NCBI RefSeq assembly: GCF_033100135.1
Contig: NZ_CP136920.1
Span: 124,001 to 188,000 of the forward strand
Length of the DNA stretch: 64,000 nt
Source of the DNA: Rubellicoccus peritrichatus
Lineage (GTDB): Bacteria; Verrucomicrobiota; Verrucomicrobiia; Opitutales; Cerasicoccaceae
Reading direction: 5' to 3'
Shown here: piece after piece, positions 37,083-47,578 of the stretch
How the letters are laid out: each line of letters opens with the position of its first letter
Position numbering within the stretch: the stretch's first letter is position 1
Translations under genes and position numbers: made by a program
The notes under the pieces: model-generated
The model's input: the letters and a program-made list of their open reading frames with translations, nothing else
Database searches by the model: none
What the model was told of the DNA's origin: nothing

Positions 37083-38036
37083 TTAAAACGTCTCCAGCTC
37101 AAGGTAAGGCAGTTCAATGTCAAAGAGCTTGGCAATCTCAGTGGAGAATAATTCACGAGCGCGCAGATGCGTGATACCAAGCCAGCAGGCCACATTATCA
37201 ACTCCCCTATCAGGTGTTAACGATGAACCGGCAAAGTTATCTTGCCCAGGTTGGCGAACGACACCATCGGCACCGACTTCCAGGGTCAAATCGGCAAGTC
37301 GGTAGCTCCCGGGCAGGGCTCCTGCCGCGGCCATACAGTCCGTTGTGAACAAAGCTTTTCCTGGGGGTTTGGCACGAAAAAAATTCTTCAACGTAGAGGG
37401 AGGAAGATGGATTCCGTCAGGGATAAGGAAGGCAATTAACCTATCATCCGCCAGCAGTGACTGGACAACGTTATTATGGCGATGCAGTTGTTGTGGAATG
37501 CCATTTCCAAGGTGCGTGCATAAGGTAGCACCTAAGGATATCGCCAACTCGATATCATGATCACTCGCATCCGTATGCCCTAATGAAACACGGACCTGAT
37601 TCGCAGTCACAGCTGAAATAAATTCGGCAGCTCCCGGCAATTCCGGTGCCAATGTCACCATACGAATATTTCCGTTTGCAGCTGCCTGCATCAACTCAAA
37701 CTCAGCTAGCTGAGGCGCATGCATGAAATCAGGATTATGCGCCCCACTGTACCCGCTTGTTGTGCTTAGATACGGACCTTCAATATGGTATCCGCAAATT
37801 GTCTCGGCAACTTTTTCATCTACTTGACGAATCGTTTCAACACGCTCCAGCTTTCGACAAAGATTATCAATCGAGTCCGTGATCAGAGTAAGAAATATTC
37901 TCTGTGTCTGGTGTCGGTGGAGTGCATCCACGGAACAGCGGAGTGCTTGTTCGGTGAGGTCGTTCGATTGGTAATCAACCCCGGCAAAGCCATTTACCTG
38001 AATATCAAAGAGAGACCTTATTCGTTGTTCACTCAT
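37083..38036 (-). CDS. nagA: N-acetylglucosamine-6-phosphate deacetylase, short form
   Basis: Cytosolic amidohydrolase converting GlcNAc-6-P to GlcN-6-P and acetate. The 317-residue product retains F-D-I-Q-V-N-G (10-16), H-I-E-G-P with Glu86, G-H-T-D-A with His154, H-L-G-N with His175 and T-T-D-C-M-A-A-A-G with catalytic Asp233. It is about 60 residues shorter than E. coli NagA because the N-terminal beta-sandwich is nearly absent. It lies downstream of the polysaccharide deacetylase on the minus strand; nagB and the GH20 gene flank the area, giving a GlcNAc route to fructose 6-phosphate. Confidence 0.88.
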   Translation of the reverse strand: MSEQRIRSLFDIQVNGFAGVDYQSNDLTEQALRCSVDALHRHQTQRIFLTLITDSIDNLCRKLERVETIRQVDEKVAETICGYHIEGPYLSTTSGYSGAHNPDFMHAPQLAEFELMQAAANGNIRMVTLAPELPGAAEFISAVTANQVRVSLGHTDASDHDIELAISLGATLCTHLGNGIPQQLHRHNNVVQSLLADDRLIAFLIPDGIHLPPSTLKNFFRAKPPGKALFTTDCMAAAGALPGSYRLADLTLEVGADGVVRQPGQDNFAGSSLTPDRGVDNVACWLGITHLRARELFSTEIAKLFDIELPYLELETF

Positions 38037-38100
38037 GACAAATCACGGATTCACGATAAGCGTGATTTCAACAGGTATACAAATCGAATCCGCAATGAGC

Positions 38101-39615
38101 TTAGTGCTGAGACAAATGACTATTAACACTCGCTCGTGTCGTCGCATAAACACGTTCGTATTTATCGCCAGCTGTGAACTCGCATTCGGCAACAAAATAC
38201 TGCAAGCCTTCCAAGTAGCGTTCATTTGAAACCAGATCCGGAAGATCAATTATTTTCTCACTGACTCCACCTGCAGCAATATCAGATAGGTCGAGCCGCA
38301 TATTTCCAAGCTCGTAGCAAAGGGGCAAACGCAAATGAATATGCAAATCGGTTACTTGGTCTTTTCCATGATTACTCAAAACCAACCTCAATTGATTTCC
38401 AGCTGGCATGTACTGAAGCCAGGTGTGGACACCTGAAACCGTGGCCTCGCTCTCGTCCTGTATCTGATTATCTTCATTATCGAACACTGAGATAGCATCC
38501 GGCAGTCCACGCATCGGGTCATGCTCAAGCAAAATGAAAGTATCTTCATTATGGTCAAAAGTTTCATGTGCCACACTGGCTCCACGCACAGCTACAATTC
38601 CGTCAGCCTTCAAAGACAAAGGCGTCATATCTCCTAAGTCAGCAGGCAAAGGACGACGAATACGATAAGTCACCATCTTCCCATCCTGTGCCACTTCCGA
38701 TAACTCCGAATGATGAAACTGATAACGATATGCTGCGAATTCATTCTGGTTACAATACCACCAGTCACTCCGATTGGCATACTTTTCAAGACCTGCTTCG
38801 ATTGCTTCCCAATCATCTCCCTGCATCCACACATGAATGCCAAGACTCATATTCGGGTGAAGATTCTTCATCCACGGAGCGTTCAAATACTTGTTCACCC
38901 AAAAATCAAACTGCTCCACAGAGGTGTTACGATCCCCTGGTTTTATCAAAGCAACAGATGAGACAGCCTCAGGCTCAACCCCTTTTTCCTTTTTCACATA
39001 CCACGCGTAGACGTTATGATGGTAGCCTGCTCGAAAGAGGGCCTCACTCACATCACCATAGAGAAGTGGATCTGTTTTACTTTCAAAAATACCATAAGGA
39101 AAAGCAAACGATGATATCGGTTTATCTATGGCGGATTCCCGTTCAACCCTAATGGCCATGATTTCCCACCAAAGATCATTCATGGGAATTTTATCAAAAT
39201 ACGGATGAGTCATAGTATGACCACCGATACTGAATCCATCTTCAATTAAAGAGCGTGCATACTCATCTCCATAATTATCCCGTCCTCCATGAGTATTGTA
39301 TTTCTCGCTATTTAAATAAAAAGTACCCCGATAGCCATGTTTTGCCATCAACTCCCGCATCCGAACATTGTCCTTGCGATTATCATCCCAACGAGACGAA
39401 AAGGCCCATTCTTTTCCCCCTGGTAAAGGCAAGATCGTCAACTTGCTGTTTCGTGCCATCTCCTCGGATTCATACTCCACCGTAAACTCCTGATCATAGA
39501 CTCGCATATCGAGAGGATTCGCCCCCCTCCATTGGGGCGTATTCTCAGCTTGCGACAACTGAATCATCGAAATGGCCATAAGGGTAAAAGCAAAAGTTGT
39601 GGATGCTTGCTTCAT
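38101..39615 (-). CDS. Secreted polysaccharide deacetylase (NodB-like)
   Basis: About 504 residues with a signal peptide (M-K-Q-A-S-T-T-F to S-Q-A-E; an in-frame ATG at 39624 adds three residues). The NodB-type catalytic elements are F-S-S-R-W-D-D near residue 77 and G-H-T-M-T-H-P-Y-F near residue 134, the usual metal-binding H-x(3)-H. It removes acetyl groups from a polysaccharide, perhaps chitin-like given the GlcNAc genes around it. A beta-rich C-terminal half follows. nagA is 64 bases downstream on the same strand. Confidence 0.85.
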   Translation of the reverse strand: MKQASTTFAFTLMAISMIQLSQAENTPQWRGANPLDMRVYDQEFTVEYESEEMARNSKLTILPLPGGKEWAFSSRWDDNRKDNVRMRELMAKHGYRGTFYLNSEKYNTHGGRDNYGDEYARSLIEDGFSIGGHTMTHPYFDKIPMNDLWWEIMAIRVERESAIDKPISSFAFPYGIFESKTDPLLYGDVSEALFRAGYHHNVYAWYVKKEKGVEPEAVSSVALIKPGDRNTSVEQFDFWVNKYLNAPWMKNLHPNMSLGIHVWMQGDDWEAIEAGLEKYANRSDWWYCNQNEFAAYRYQFHHSELSEVAQDGKMVTYRIRRPLPADLGDMTPLSLKADGIVAVRGASVAHETFDHNEDTFILLEHDPMRGLPDAISVFDNEDNQIQDESEATVSGVHTWLQYMPAGNQLRLVLSNHGKDQVTDLHIHLRLPLCYELGNMRLDLSDIAAGGVSEKIIDLPDLVSNERYLEGLQYFVAECEFTAGDKYERVYATTRASVNSHLSQH

Positions 39616-39738
39616 ATAAGACATGGTAGGGCTAAAGCGCTTAAAAGTAACGCCACTATTTTATTTCCAAGTAATGCTTCCAGAGCCTCGAAAGCCACTG
39701 AAAGAAATTAACAGTAAAATGAGCGGAAGGCTAAAATA

Positions 39739-40587
39739 TCATACCCGAGTGCACTTCGAACGGCGGCGCATATAAATGCAAAGCGCCAAAGCACCAGCAC
39801 CTAAAATTGCACCATAGGTTGAAGGTTCTGGAATCAACGAAGTCACTACCAAATTATCGAATGTGTAATCAATATCCGCCGCTGACCCAGTAAACCAACC
39901 CAACGCACCAAGCCCATCGGCCGGCGTATAATTAGCTGCGGAAAGAAAATCGAAACCATCTGGATCGGTCCCCACTATTGTGTTGTCGAAATATACATCG
40001 AAAGTCTCTGTCCCGATTGTTCTTTGCCCACTACCATCCAATGCAGTGTAGCTTAGTGATTCAGTTGTGCTGGGGTTTACCACCAAAGCAAAGCTAACAG
40101 CCGTTGATGACGCACCAGTGCTCGCAGTAAGCACATTGCCTCCATCAAAAAAGACACGTATGCGATCATCGGAACGAAAATCGACGAAAAATGGAATCGT
40201 GGCAAAAGCAGCTGGGTCGCTGCCTTCATTGGCGAGGCCAAACCGAACAATATCGAAGGTGCCAGTATGCTGATCGTTGTTAAAGTAATCGAATTCGACT
40301 TTGATTCCGGCTGTCTGGCCCGGATTACTAAAGTTCGTGCTCGACTCGGCTTCATTGCCGGAAACTGCATCAAAGTCATAAACGCGCATACCATTTCCAG
40401 TGCCCGCATTATTTTGTGGTGTCGTTCCTGAATTCACCAAAGTGACACCGGCAGTCGCAGTGGCTGGATCCGGAGAAATCGTGAAGCCATCAAGAGTATC
40501 GAAATTGTCCGAAAAAATTGTTTGAGCATTCAAGCCAACAAAGAGGAGTGGCAGAAGCGAAGGGATTACGATTTTAGGGAGTCTCAT
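39739..40587 (-). CDS. PEP-CTERM sorting domain protein
   Basis: A 282-residue secreted protein with an N-terminal signal peptide (to about L-N-A-Q at residue 22) and a C-terminal sorting signal I-P-E-P-S-T-Y-G-A followed by a hydrophobic stretch and R-R-R near residue 276. The middle is a low-complexity, Asp/Ser/Thr-rich beta-sandwich-like region. Such proteins are exported and processed by exosortase in biofilm or exopolysaccharide-producing bacteria. No exosortase gene is in the window. Flanked by AraC and deacetylase genes. Confidence 0.85.
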   Translation of the reverse strand: MRLPKIVIPSLLPLLFVGLNAQTIFSDNFDTLDGFTISPDPATATAGVTLVNSGTTPQNNAGTGNGMRVYDFDAVSGNEAESSTNFSNPGQTAGIKVEFDYFNNDQHTGTFDIVRFGLANEGSDPAAFATIPFFVDFRSDDRIRVFFDGGNVLTASTGASSTAVSFALVVNPSTTESLSYTALDGSGQRTIGTETFDVYFDNTIVGTDPDGFDFLSAANYTPADGLGALGWFTGSAADIDYTFDNLVVTSLIPEPSTYGAILGAGALALCIYMRRRSKCTRV

Positions 40588-40916
40588 ATGTGTGGTTATT
40601 GGAGGTTATCGGATGGGAGTGTAAATATGAAGTAATTGGGTCACGTGTAGTGCCGTTAATGACTCTGATGTCAGAGGTCGCATTATAGAGGGCAATGATG
40701 CGATCTGCAATATACATTTTAAAGCTAAATCATCTTTTACGGCCATATTGTAGTTCAGGAAAAAGAAGTCTCAAACTGCTCTCAAAAATTTGGTTTATCG
40801 ATGATACGTTGAATTGTTCTGTCATAATGACTACAGGCTGTATGAGTCGATACGGGAAAGTTTCTTCCTCTAAATATGAAAATGGCACTTTCGACAAATA
40901 ATACTCTAAGAACACT
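40588..40916. other. Intergenic region between PEP-CTERM and AraC genes
   Basis: A gap of 329 bases. Two overlapping short frames on opposite strands (40695-40901 and 40730-40933) cover it, but neither has a family pattern or a ribosome site, and one runs into the AraC stop. I see no gene here; the PEP-CTERM promoter should lie in it. Confidence 0.5.
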
Positions 40917-41843
40917 TTATCCATATCTCCCACGCCGAAACGCCAATGGAGTCACACCATATGCCTGCTTAAAGCAGCGATGAAAATATGCTGCTTCCGC
41001 AAAACCACATGTATCAGCAATCTCAGCCACGGTTATATTTGTCAGATGTAATTGCGATCGTGACTGCTCCAGTCTTCTTGCAACAATCAGCCCCCGTGGT
41101 GATAAATTCAGATAACGCCCTGTCAGCCGACGCAGATATTCTGACGAAACGCCACAATGCTGCGCCATCTCTCCCACCGAAAGAGTAGGCTCCTGGTAGT
41201 TTTGGCCAATATACTCCAAAGCCTTCCCAACGACTTCCACTCCACTGCTCGAATGTCCGAATATTTTAGGCGTGAACAAATCGCCATAACAGCGAGCTAC
41301 CCAAAATAAAACCGTAGTTATCATGCTTTTCAGAGACAAAGAGAAACCAGACATTTTCCGACCATGCTCGGCTGCCATTTGCAATGAAAGCAAGCGCACC
41401 AAACCCTCCTTGGAGTCACTCACTAAAGGCGGAAAACCCAGCCACTCCATCGCATCAAAACCGCCCATTGATCGAGCGTGAAAATGAACAGAGCACATCT
41501 CCATGCCTTCACGCTCTCTTAGTTTAATCCAATGCCATCGGCCTTTCGGAATGATGATCATGCTTCCAGGGCCAAACTTAAACGGCTTACTCTCACTACC
41601 AACTTGAGCCCTGCCTCGCCCGGAAATAAAGTAAAACCACATACTGTCTCCGACGGATCGAGGTTCCAATTCCCACCCCGGCTTTCCCCTCCAGTGATAG
41701 GCGCAAACCGGCTCAACTACAAGACTTCGAAGCCATTGATTCTGCACATTATCTGAAACTCCATCCAACGGCTTCAGCCAGGCAAAATCCGATTCTCCAG
41801 TCACGGTCTCCAATGGATGTATCGGTGGAACATCTTCCAGCAT
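40917..41843 (-). CDS. AraC family transcriptional regulator
   Basis: A 308-residue regulator with a cupin-like N-terminal domain ([10 protein letters not shown], then [15 protein letters not shown]) and a C-terminal AraC DNA-binding domain: [20 protein letters not shown] and [21 protein letters not shown]. It is divergent from nagB across 72 bases, so control of nagB is the simplest inference. Confidence 0.9.
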   Translation of the reverse strand: MLEDVPPIHPLETVTGESDFAWLKPLDGVSDNVQNQWLRSLVVEPVCAYHWRGKPGWELEPRSVGDSMWFYFISGRGRAQVGSESKPFKFGPGSMIIIPKGRWHWIKLREREGMEMCSVHFHARSMGGFDAMEWLGFPPLVSDSKEGLVRLLSLQMAAEHGRKMSGFSLSLKSMITTVLFWVARCYGDLFTPKIFGHSSSGVEVVGKALEYIGQNYQEPTLSVGEMAQHCGVSSEYLRRLTGRYLNLSPRGLIVARRLEQSRSQLHLTNITVAEIADTCGFAEAAYFHRCFKQAYGVTPLAFRRGRYG

Positions 41844-41915
41844 GGTTCCGATTTCTACAGTTTTTTACGCGACTGGTCAATTGCAGGCATGGCAAAATTA
41901 CGATATACTTTCATT

Positions 41916-42659
41916 ATGAACACTGAAGTATTTCAATCGAAGAAAACAATGGGCGACAGCGCTGCCAGACACGGGGCAGCAGCCATCAGAAAAGCCATTA
42001 GTAAGAAAGGCCATGCCAATATTATTGTCGCCACCGGCGCCAGTCAATTTGACACACTAAGCTGCCTTGTCCAGGAGCAGGATATCGACTGGAAGAAAAT
42101 AACCGGGTTTCACCTTGATGAATACGTCGACATTCCAGATTCGCATCCAGCAAGCTTTCGCCGCTACCTGAAAGAACGCTTCGTGGATGCCCTCCCCATG
42201 GGCTTAAAAGCATTTCACTATGTCAACGCTGACTCGGGTAATCCTGAATCCGAATGCAAACGTCTAGAATCCATTCTCTCACAACATGAAATCGACGTCG
42301 CATTTGTCGGAATTGGTGAAAACGGGCACCTGGCTTTCAATGACCCACCTGCCGATTTCGAGACAAACGATTCCTATATTGTGGTTGATCTGGATGAAGC
42401 CTGCCGACGACAGCAAATGAATGAAGGCTGGTTCCCATCATTGGAAACGGTTCCGAAAAGAGCGATTTCAATGAGCATATCCCAGATCATGAAGACGAAA
42501 ACTATTGTTACGTCCTGCCCGGATGAGCGAAAAGCAAAAGCAGTCGCAGATTCAGTCAATGGCCCCATATCAAACCAGGTCCCTGCTTCAATTCTACAAA
42601 AGCACCCGGACTGCACACTCTATTTGGACAGAGCATCAGCAAGCCTTCTGAACACTTGA
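41916..42659 (+). CDS. nagB: Glucosamine-6-phosphate deaminase/isomerase
   Basis: A 247-residue sugar-phosphate isomerase of the NagB/6-phosphogluconolactonase superfamily, predicted to turn glucosamine 6-phosphate into fructose 6-phosphate and ammonia. Conserved segments are [19 protein letters not shown] and [15 protein letters not shown], the last being the NagB signature. The start at 41916 (M-N-T-E-V-F-Q-S-K) is chosen because the longer frame from 41817 overlaps the divergent AraC start and adds an untypical N-terminus. It completes the path from GH20 through NagA. Confidence 0.88.
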   Translation: MNTEVFQSKKTMGDSAARHGAAAIRKAISKKGHANIIVATGASQFDTLSCLVQEQDIDWKKITGFHLDEYVDIPDSHPASFRRYLKERFVDALPMGLKAFHYVNADSGNPESECKRLESILSQHEIDVAFVGIGENGHLAFNDPPADFETNDSYIVVDLDEACRRQQMNEGWFPSLETVPKRAISMSISQIMKTKTIVTSCPDERKAKAVADSVNGPISNQVPASILQKHPDCTLYLDRASASLLNT

Positions 42660-42756
42660 CCATTGTCGGCCCATCAAGACAATAGAACAACATCCTTATT
42701 GGCACCACGCATCGACATGAAACCTTAACAGCACTTTTGAAAACAGCCTAATTGGG

Positions 42757-43641
42757 ATGGAAATATATGAAGAGATCATGAACCAGGCGAAGCATGGTGA
42801 TGTTATCTTTTCCGCAAATACTCCGGTAACCCAACCCTCGCTTTTTCATCTCTCCTCCTTTGAATTCAAAAGCCTTAAAAGCACTGACAAAATAGACCGC
42901 AATCTCCTCCGGTCTACTGCGAAAGTAAATCGATGCCTGCTATTACTCTCTGGTAATATCACTCTGAAAGACGCTTATGGCAAAAGGGTTTTAGAGCCTG
43001 GTAATGTCTTACTTTCCTCAGGCTCCGACGCGCTTGATTTCCCAATCCCATCGATCCAGGAAGACATTATTTATATTCGCCTGAGCGTTTCAGGCGAAAT
43101 TGCGCTAAACGCCTTTCATTATATTTCCAGGTCTTTCGGACCTGCGCAGAAGCTTCCACTGAATTGCCAAACATTCAAGGCTGCACTCAGACTGACTCAA
43201 TTCCTTAAAAGTGATGACGCGAAGAATCCATATCGAACCTCCGCAGAGGCCTATCATTGGTTTCAAAACTGGTGGAGTGATCTGGATCGGCTTGCAAATG
43301 CCAGAATCAGAAAAATTCGGCACCATGCCACACCTGAGAATCTGGTTAAAACCGGACTCGTCACCGTAAAAGCATACGCCCAATTTCTCGGCAACACAAA
43401 CTCTCACCTCTCCGAGAAACTCTCCAAGTCGTGGAATGTTGCTCCCGGAAAAGCACTACGTATGGCACGCTTAAGTGAAGCAGCCCGCCTTCTGGAAAAA
43501 ACAGAATTATCTATCAATGAAATTGCCGAGAAAATGGGTTACTCTTCAGCAAGCTCCTTTATCCGTGCATTCAAGGTCACCTATTCAGTAACTCCAAGCG
43601 CATATCGCATTCAGCATACTGCCCAGAACGCGTCAGCATAA
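42757..43641 (+). CDS. AraC family transcriptional regulator
   Basis: A 294-residue regulator. The N-terminal half is cupin-like (V-N-R-C-L-L-L-L-S-G-N-I, then L-E-P-G-N-V-L-L-S-S-G). The C-terminal domain has A-Y-A-Q-F-L-G-N-T-N-S-H-L-S-E-K-L and I-N-E-I-A-E-K-M-G-Y-S-S-A-S-S-F-I-R-A-F-K. It follows nagB on the same strand and precedes the large secreted two-module protein, which is its likely target. Confidence 0.88.
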   Translation: MEIYEEIMNQAKHGDVIFSANTPVTQPSLFHLSSFEFKSLKSTDKIDRNLLRSTAKVNRCLLLLSGNITLKDAYGKRVLEPGNVLLSSGSDALDFPIPSIQEDIIYIRLSVSGEIALNAFHYISRSFGPAQKLPLNCQTFKAALRLTQFLKSDDAKNPYRTSAEAYHWFQNWWSDLDRLANARIRKIRHHATPENLVKTGLVTVKAYAQFLGNTNSHLSEKLSKSWNVAPGKALRMARLSEAARLLEKTELSINEIAEKMGYSSASSFIRAFKVTYSVTPSAYRIQHTAQNASA

Positions 43642-43918
43642 GCACAAGCTCTTACATTAACGCGTTGGAGCAATGTCGGCAGAAAGAATGTCCGACAATG
43701 GCAATTACCGAGTATTCTGCAAATCGACACCGACGGAGCCAATTACTATAATGTCTGCACCAGCATGGTTTGCCATGCATTGCAAAAAATCCGGTAAGAC
43801 GTTCAACCGGATTAGCGATATGCTTTATGAAATATAAAATAATAAAATTAATTATCCGAATCTGCATGCCGCATATAACCGAATTTCGTTTATCCCCAAT
43901 AGCAGAACCCAATAAAAA

Positions 43919-46879
43919 ATGAAAAAAAGACTCCGTGCCATTACCCCAATCCTACTTTTACTCTATTTAACAAGCCCAGGGTGGGCACAGGATCTCATTC
44001 CCTTCACCAGTTTTGAATCTCCCGATTACTCACTGGGAAATCTAAACGGGCAAAACGGATGGACAAGCCAGAACCTTAATCAAAACTCGGAGATTACTGT
44101 CAGTAATGCCACTTCAAACATCGGATCACAATCGATTTACATACTTGATGATGATTCGACAAACAGTCCAAAAGCATGGAAGGAAGTTGCAGGAGGTAAT
44201 GCACTATCCGGCACTTTCAATTTTTCCGTAAGCGAAAGCCAGGCCACTACATCGCGGGATTATTGGTCCGTATTATTTTGCAGCTCGGGGACAAACAGTC
44301 CGAACTTCAAGCTTGCTTTGATAAACGCCACGACACTCGCCATCTACGGAGGTACCAGCGGATACACACTGCTCGATACAGCAAACACAAGCACAGGCGC
44401 AAATCCCTACTCCGCTCTTTCATGGAATTCATTCTCGGTCGTATTTGATGAAAGCAGTAACGAAGTGGCTGTCTACATGAATGGTGGAGTCATTCCAATC
44501 CTGACTTCATCCGACACTGCGACCAATTGGGCTCTAGGTCGCTATCTTTTCACAGCAGGATGGAGTTCGAGCACAGACATTGGAGTTTTCTTTGATGAAG
44601 CAACATCGAACACAGCAACGCAAATCGCATTTTCGAATTTTGAGGCACCAGGCCACACACTTGGAAACCTGGATGGCCAAGACAACTGGACAACCCAAAG
44701 CATCAATCAGAACTCGAAAATCGAAGTCAGTGCTTATGAGTCCAATTCAGGCGTCTGGTCGATGTATGTATTTGATGACGACACAACCAACAGCCCCAAA
44801 GCCTGGAAAGAACCGACCGGCAGTAATGTCACCTCTGGAAAATTTCAATTTGCGATTGGCGAAGATCAAAACACCGCGGGGCGTGATTACTGGAGCGTGC
44901 TTTTTTGTGACACAGGAAGCAATGCCCCCAATTTCAAACTCGGACTAACTAACGCAACAACCCTGGCCCTCTACGGGGGAACCAGTGGTTACACCTTGCT
45001 CGACTCAACAAACACGAACACTGGCAGCAATGCATACAATCCGCTCTTTTGGAATTCTTTCAGGATCGTATTCAATGAGAACAGTAATGAGATTGCTGTT
45101 TACATGAACGAAGGAATCATTCCGATACTAACATCCACGGACGCCGCAACGGACTGGTCCATTGGTCGATATCTCTTCACCACCGGATGGAGTTCAGCAA
45201 CTGATGTAGGCGCTTATTTTGATGCCTCGAATGTCGGTGCTCAATCCCCCGAATGGGAAACAACCGAAAAGCTGCGTTACGCTCCCCCTACTCTGATCGA
45301 ACCCACAACCTGGTCTCCACCGACAAACAGTTGGACGACGGTTCAGTTCGATGACGACGAAGATGTCATTGTTCAAATTTCCCCCACCCAACTGCGCACA
45401 GGAAATCTGGGCGTATTCGGAGGACGGCGCGTTCGCATTATCGGCGGCGATTTAGGCAAGACCTATCTGGCAGCAAGGGAGCAAACCAAAACGCTTTACC
45501 TCGAAGGCCTCAAAGCTGACCATTCCATCACACTACCGACCATCAATGGAGTTCCAGTCGAACTCAACGCAACCAGAGGGCCAGGCCATACGGAGATTGA
45601 TGGAATCCAAGTGCAAGGTGAGACTCAAGGCTCTGATACAAATGTGTATGTCCAAAACTGCTCCATCAAAGGCATCCATGGCACTTCCAAAGCGCATGCT
45701 GCAGCAGTCTCATTGACTTCAGTCGAATGCACGGCAATCCCCAGCTCAACCCATATCAATGTCCGGATCACCACATCGATACCCATCACTTTGCCAGCCG
45801 GCAACAATCATTTGATTGTAGCAGCAACTACCAAACCCGAACTGCAAGGTACTTACGAAATCACGGTTGCCAGTACAACAACAGGCACGGTCTTCAATTG
45901 CACCAAGGTGAACTTCTGGCACCAAAACCCGGCAGGACTTTCAGTCGGAGACATTGGCACCGGCGGATATCTGTGGCAGTTCGACAGCTCAATACCCGAC
46001 CTCCATCCCGACAGTTTTCAAACCATGGCTGAAGGCATGTATAACTACGCATACTTCTACCGTGTTACAATGGGCTCGAACCTGCAGTGTTTTATTGGGC
46101 GCAATACTGCAAATACCAAAGGCATGAGAGGTCTCGAAATGACGCGCGTAAACATGTCGACCAATAATATCTGGCCTCAAGACTACGCATCGCAGTCCCT
46201 CCATCTTGGAGACTCCGATCAATCTCTGCCGCTTCCTGTTGATCCAGCAGTAAAATGGGGATCGGATGGTTTTGCCGTGTCACTGGACCGCGTTTATCTC
46301 AAACAACGCGACGGTCGCAAACTCGACGAAGCCGTCCATCCTGCCAAAAACCACACACGTGACGGAGTCGCCGCAGGTGCAATCCTCGCAACTGACGAGC
46401 TTTCGGTATCATGGCCTGCCATGATGCAGATCACTGGAGTCGTAAGTGAGTCAGCCAGCACAAATGGATATCCTGAAGAGCCCGGTTACACAAATCGTGA
46501 TTATGCGGATTTAAGCGGGGCTCATGCCCCAGGGCTTAACTATACGTCGCCCGGTTATTCCTCTGATGCGATTCAATCGTTAAGTTTAAACGAGGTAACT
46601 GGAACACCTTCACTCACAGGCACAATTAATATTTCAAATGGTGCGTCGATTGGAACTTTGGTTACGCGACTCGATGTCGATTTCACTGGCAATGGCCATA
46701 TCGTCGAACTGAGCCTCACAGATAGCTCCGGCCAATTCGAACTTGATCCCAACAACAAACGCAATGTCGTCACCAAAACAAGCCTGGCAAATGGCACTTA
46801 TCAAGTGACTGCCACTGCGATGCAAAGTGGAAATAACGCAAATCAAATAACACGTCAGTTCTCCATCAATGTGCAGTAG
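43919..46879 (+). CDS. Large secreted protein: two jelly-roll modules and a beta-helix-like region
   Basis: A 986-residue secreted protein with a signal peptide (M-K-K-R-L-R-A to G-W-A-Q at about 24). Residues about 28-232 and 237-441 are two copies of one LamG-like module, sharing L-G-N-L-x-G-Q-x-x-W-T, R-D-Y-W-S-V-L-F-C, Y-G-G-T-S-G-Y-T-L-L-D and G-R-Y-L-F-T-x-G-W-S-S. From about 460 onward, turns with V-R-I-I-G-G-D and V-Y-V-Q-N-C-S-I-K-G suggest a right-handed beta-helix, common in polysaccharide lyases and adhesins. The C-terminal 100 residues look Ig-like. No catalytic site is recognised. Confidence 0.7.
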   Translation: MKKRLRAITPILLLLYLTSPGWAQDLIPFTSFESPDYSLGNLNGQNGWTSQNLNQNSEITVSNATSNIGSQSIYILDDDSTNSPKAWKEVAGGNALSGTFNFSVSESQATTSRDYWSVLFCSSGTNSPNFKLALINATTLAIYGGTSGYTLLDTANTSTGANPYSALSWNSFSVVFDESSNEVAVYMNGGVIPILTSSDTATNWALGRYLFTAGWSSSTDIGVFFDEATSNTATQIAFSNFEAPGHTLGNLDGQDNWTTQSINQNSKIEVSAYESNSGVWSMYVFDDDTTNSPKAWKEPTGSNVTSGKFQFAIGEDQNTAGRDYWSVLFCDTGSNAPNFKLGLTNATTLALYGGTSGYTLLDSTNTNTGSNAYNPLFWNSFRIVFNENSNEIAVYMNEGIIPILTSTDAATDWSIGRYLFTTGWSSATDVGAYFDASNVGAQSPEWETTEKLRYAPPTLIEPTTWSPPTNSWTTVQFDDDEDVIVQISPTQLRTGNLGVFGGRRVRIIGGDLGKTYLAAREQTKTLYLEGLKADHSITLPTINGVPVELNATRGPGHTEIDGIQVQGETQGSDTNVYVQNCSIKGIHGTSKAHAAAVSLTSVECTAIPSSTHINVRITTSIPITLPAGNNHLIVAATTKPELQGTYEITVASTTTGTVFNCTKVNFWHQNPAGLSVGDIGTGGYLWQFDSSIPDLHPDSFQTMAEGMYNYAYFYRVTMGSNLQCFIGRNTANTKGMRGLEMTRVNMSTNNIWPQDYASQSLHLGDSDQSLPLPVDPAVKWGSDGFAVSLDRVYLKQRDGRKLDEAVHPAKNHTRDGVAAGAILATDELSVSWPAMMQITGVVSESASTNGYPEEPGYTNRDYADLSGAHAPGLNYTSPGYSSDAIQSLSLNEVTGTPSLTGTINISNGASIGTLVTRLDVDFTGNGHIVELSLTDSSGQFELDPNNKRNVVTKTSLANGTYQVTATAMQSGNNANQITRQFSINVQ

Positions 46880-47413
46880 GGCACGACACCTAATTTGTGT
46901 AAGCGCAAAGATCCACTCAGCATTTCGAACTCAGCGTTCAGCGCTCATAACTTGACTGTCAAAGAACGTTTACCGTCCGGTGATAAGTCACTCGTAAAGT
47001 GCAACCTCCGACTTTTGTTCGTCTAATCGTTTAAGACATGGGCGGTCCCACATTTGCGCACCTGGGCAAACGTGGCTGATTTTTCGGAGCTTTTAAAAAC
47101 TTCTGCGACGACAGCCGAAAAACCACTCGTGGAAAAGTCTTCCCCACATCAACCCGGTCCTTGATTAGAACTACTGAATCGGGCCCGACTTCGCTGAGGC
47201 AAAATCACGCGATGGAAAACCGTTAATCACCATTCGTGTTTTCGGCAGCATCGCTATGGCGGCCTGTATATTCGATGAGCATTCATGCCACTGATTATAA
47301 CATAACCAAAAGATCCGTCAATTGATCGGCTTGATAGCCTTGATCTGTTTGATCATTTGGATCATTTGGATCATTTGGCTCCGTTTGATATACTTGATAT
47401 ATTGGTTAAGAAA

Positions 47414-47497
47414 GGTAGGGCGCAGTCTCCAGACAAGCCGAACGTCACGTAAAGCTTTACGTCATGGTGGCGGCTTGTCTGGAGACTGCGCCCTACC
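47414..47497. repeat. Palindromic (REP/MITE-like) element, copy 1
   Basis: An 84-base element with perfect 27-base inverted arms (47414-47440 and 47471-47497) starting GGTAGGGCGCAGTCTCCAGA. The 30-base loop contains its own 16-base perfect palindrome at 47447-47462. A near-identical element lies at 49423-49505. Such long-armed, repeated intergenic palindromes resemble REP or MITE sequences mobilised by a transposase elsewhere in the genome. Confidence 0.85.
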
Positions 47498-47543
47498 TAA
47501 AAACGTAATCAGGTGCTCGTTCGCTCTGTTGGATATACTTGAT

Positions 47544-47578
47544 AAAAAAACTCCAGGCACAAAGTATGCACCTGGAGT
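47544..47578 (-). terminator. Intrinsic terminator of the PL14-like gene
   Basis: Read on the minus strand, an 8-bp stem (47571-47578 with 47550-47557) is followed by a run of seven T at 47544-47550. It lies 29 bases past the PL14-like stop and is a clear intrinsic terminator. Confidence 0.85.

Noticed and set aside
40695-40933. Two overlapping short frames on opposite strands
   Set aside because: No ribosome site or family pattern; one enters the AraC gene end.
43652-43912. 86-residue minus-strand frame between AraC and the large secreted protein gene
   Set aside because: Composition unlike nearby proteins (many Cys/His/Arg scattered), no family, lies in the likely promoter region of the next gene.
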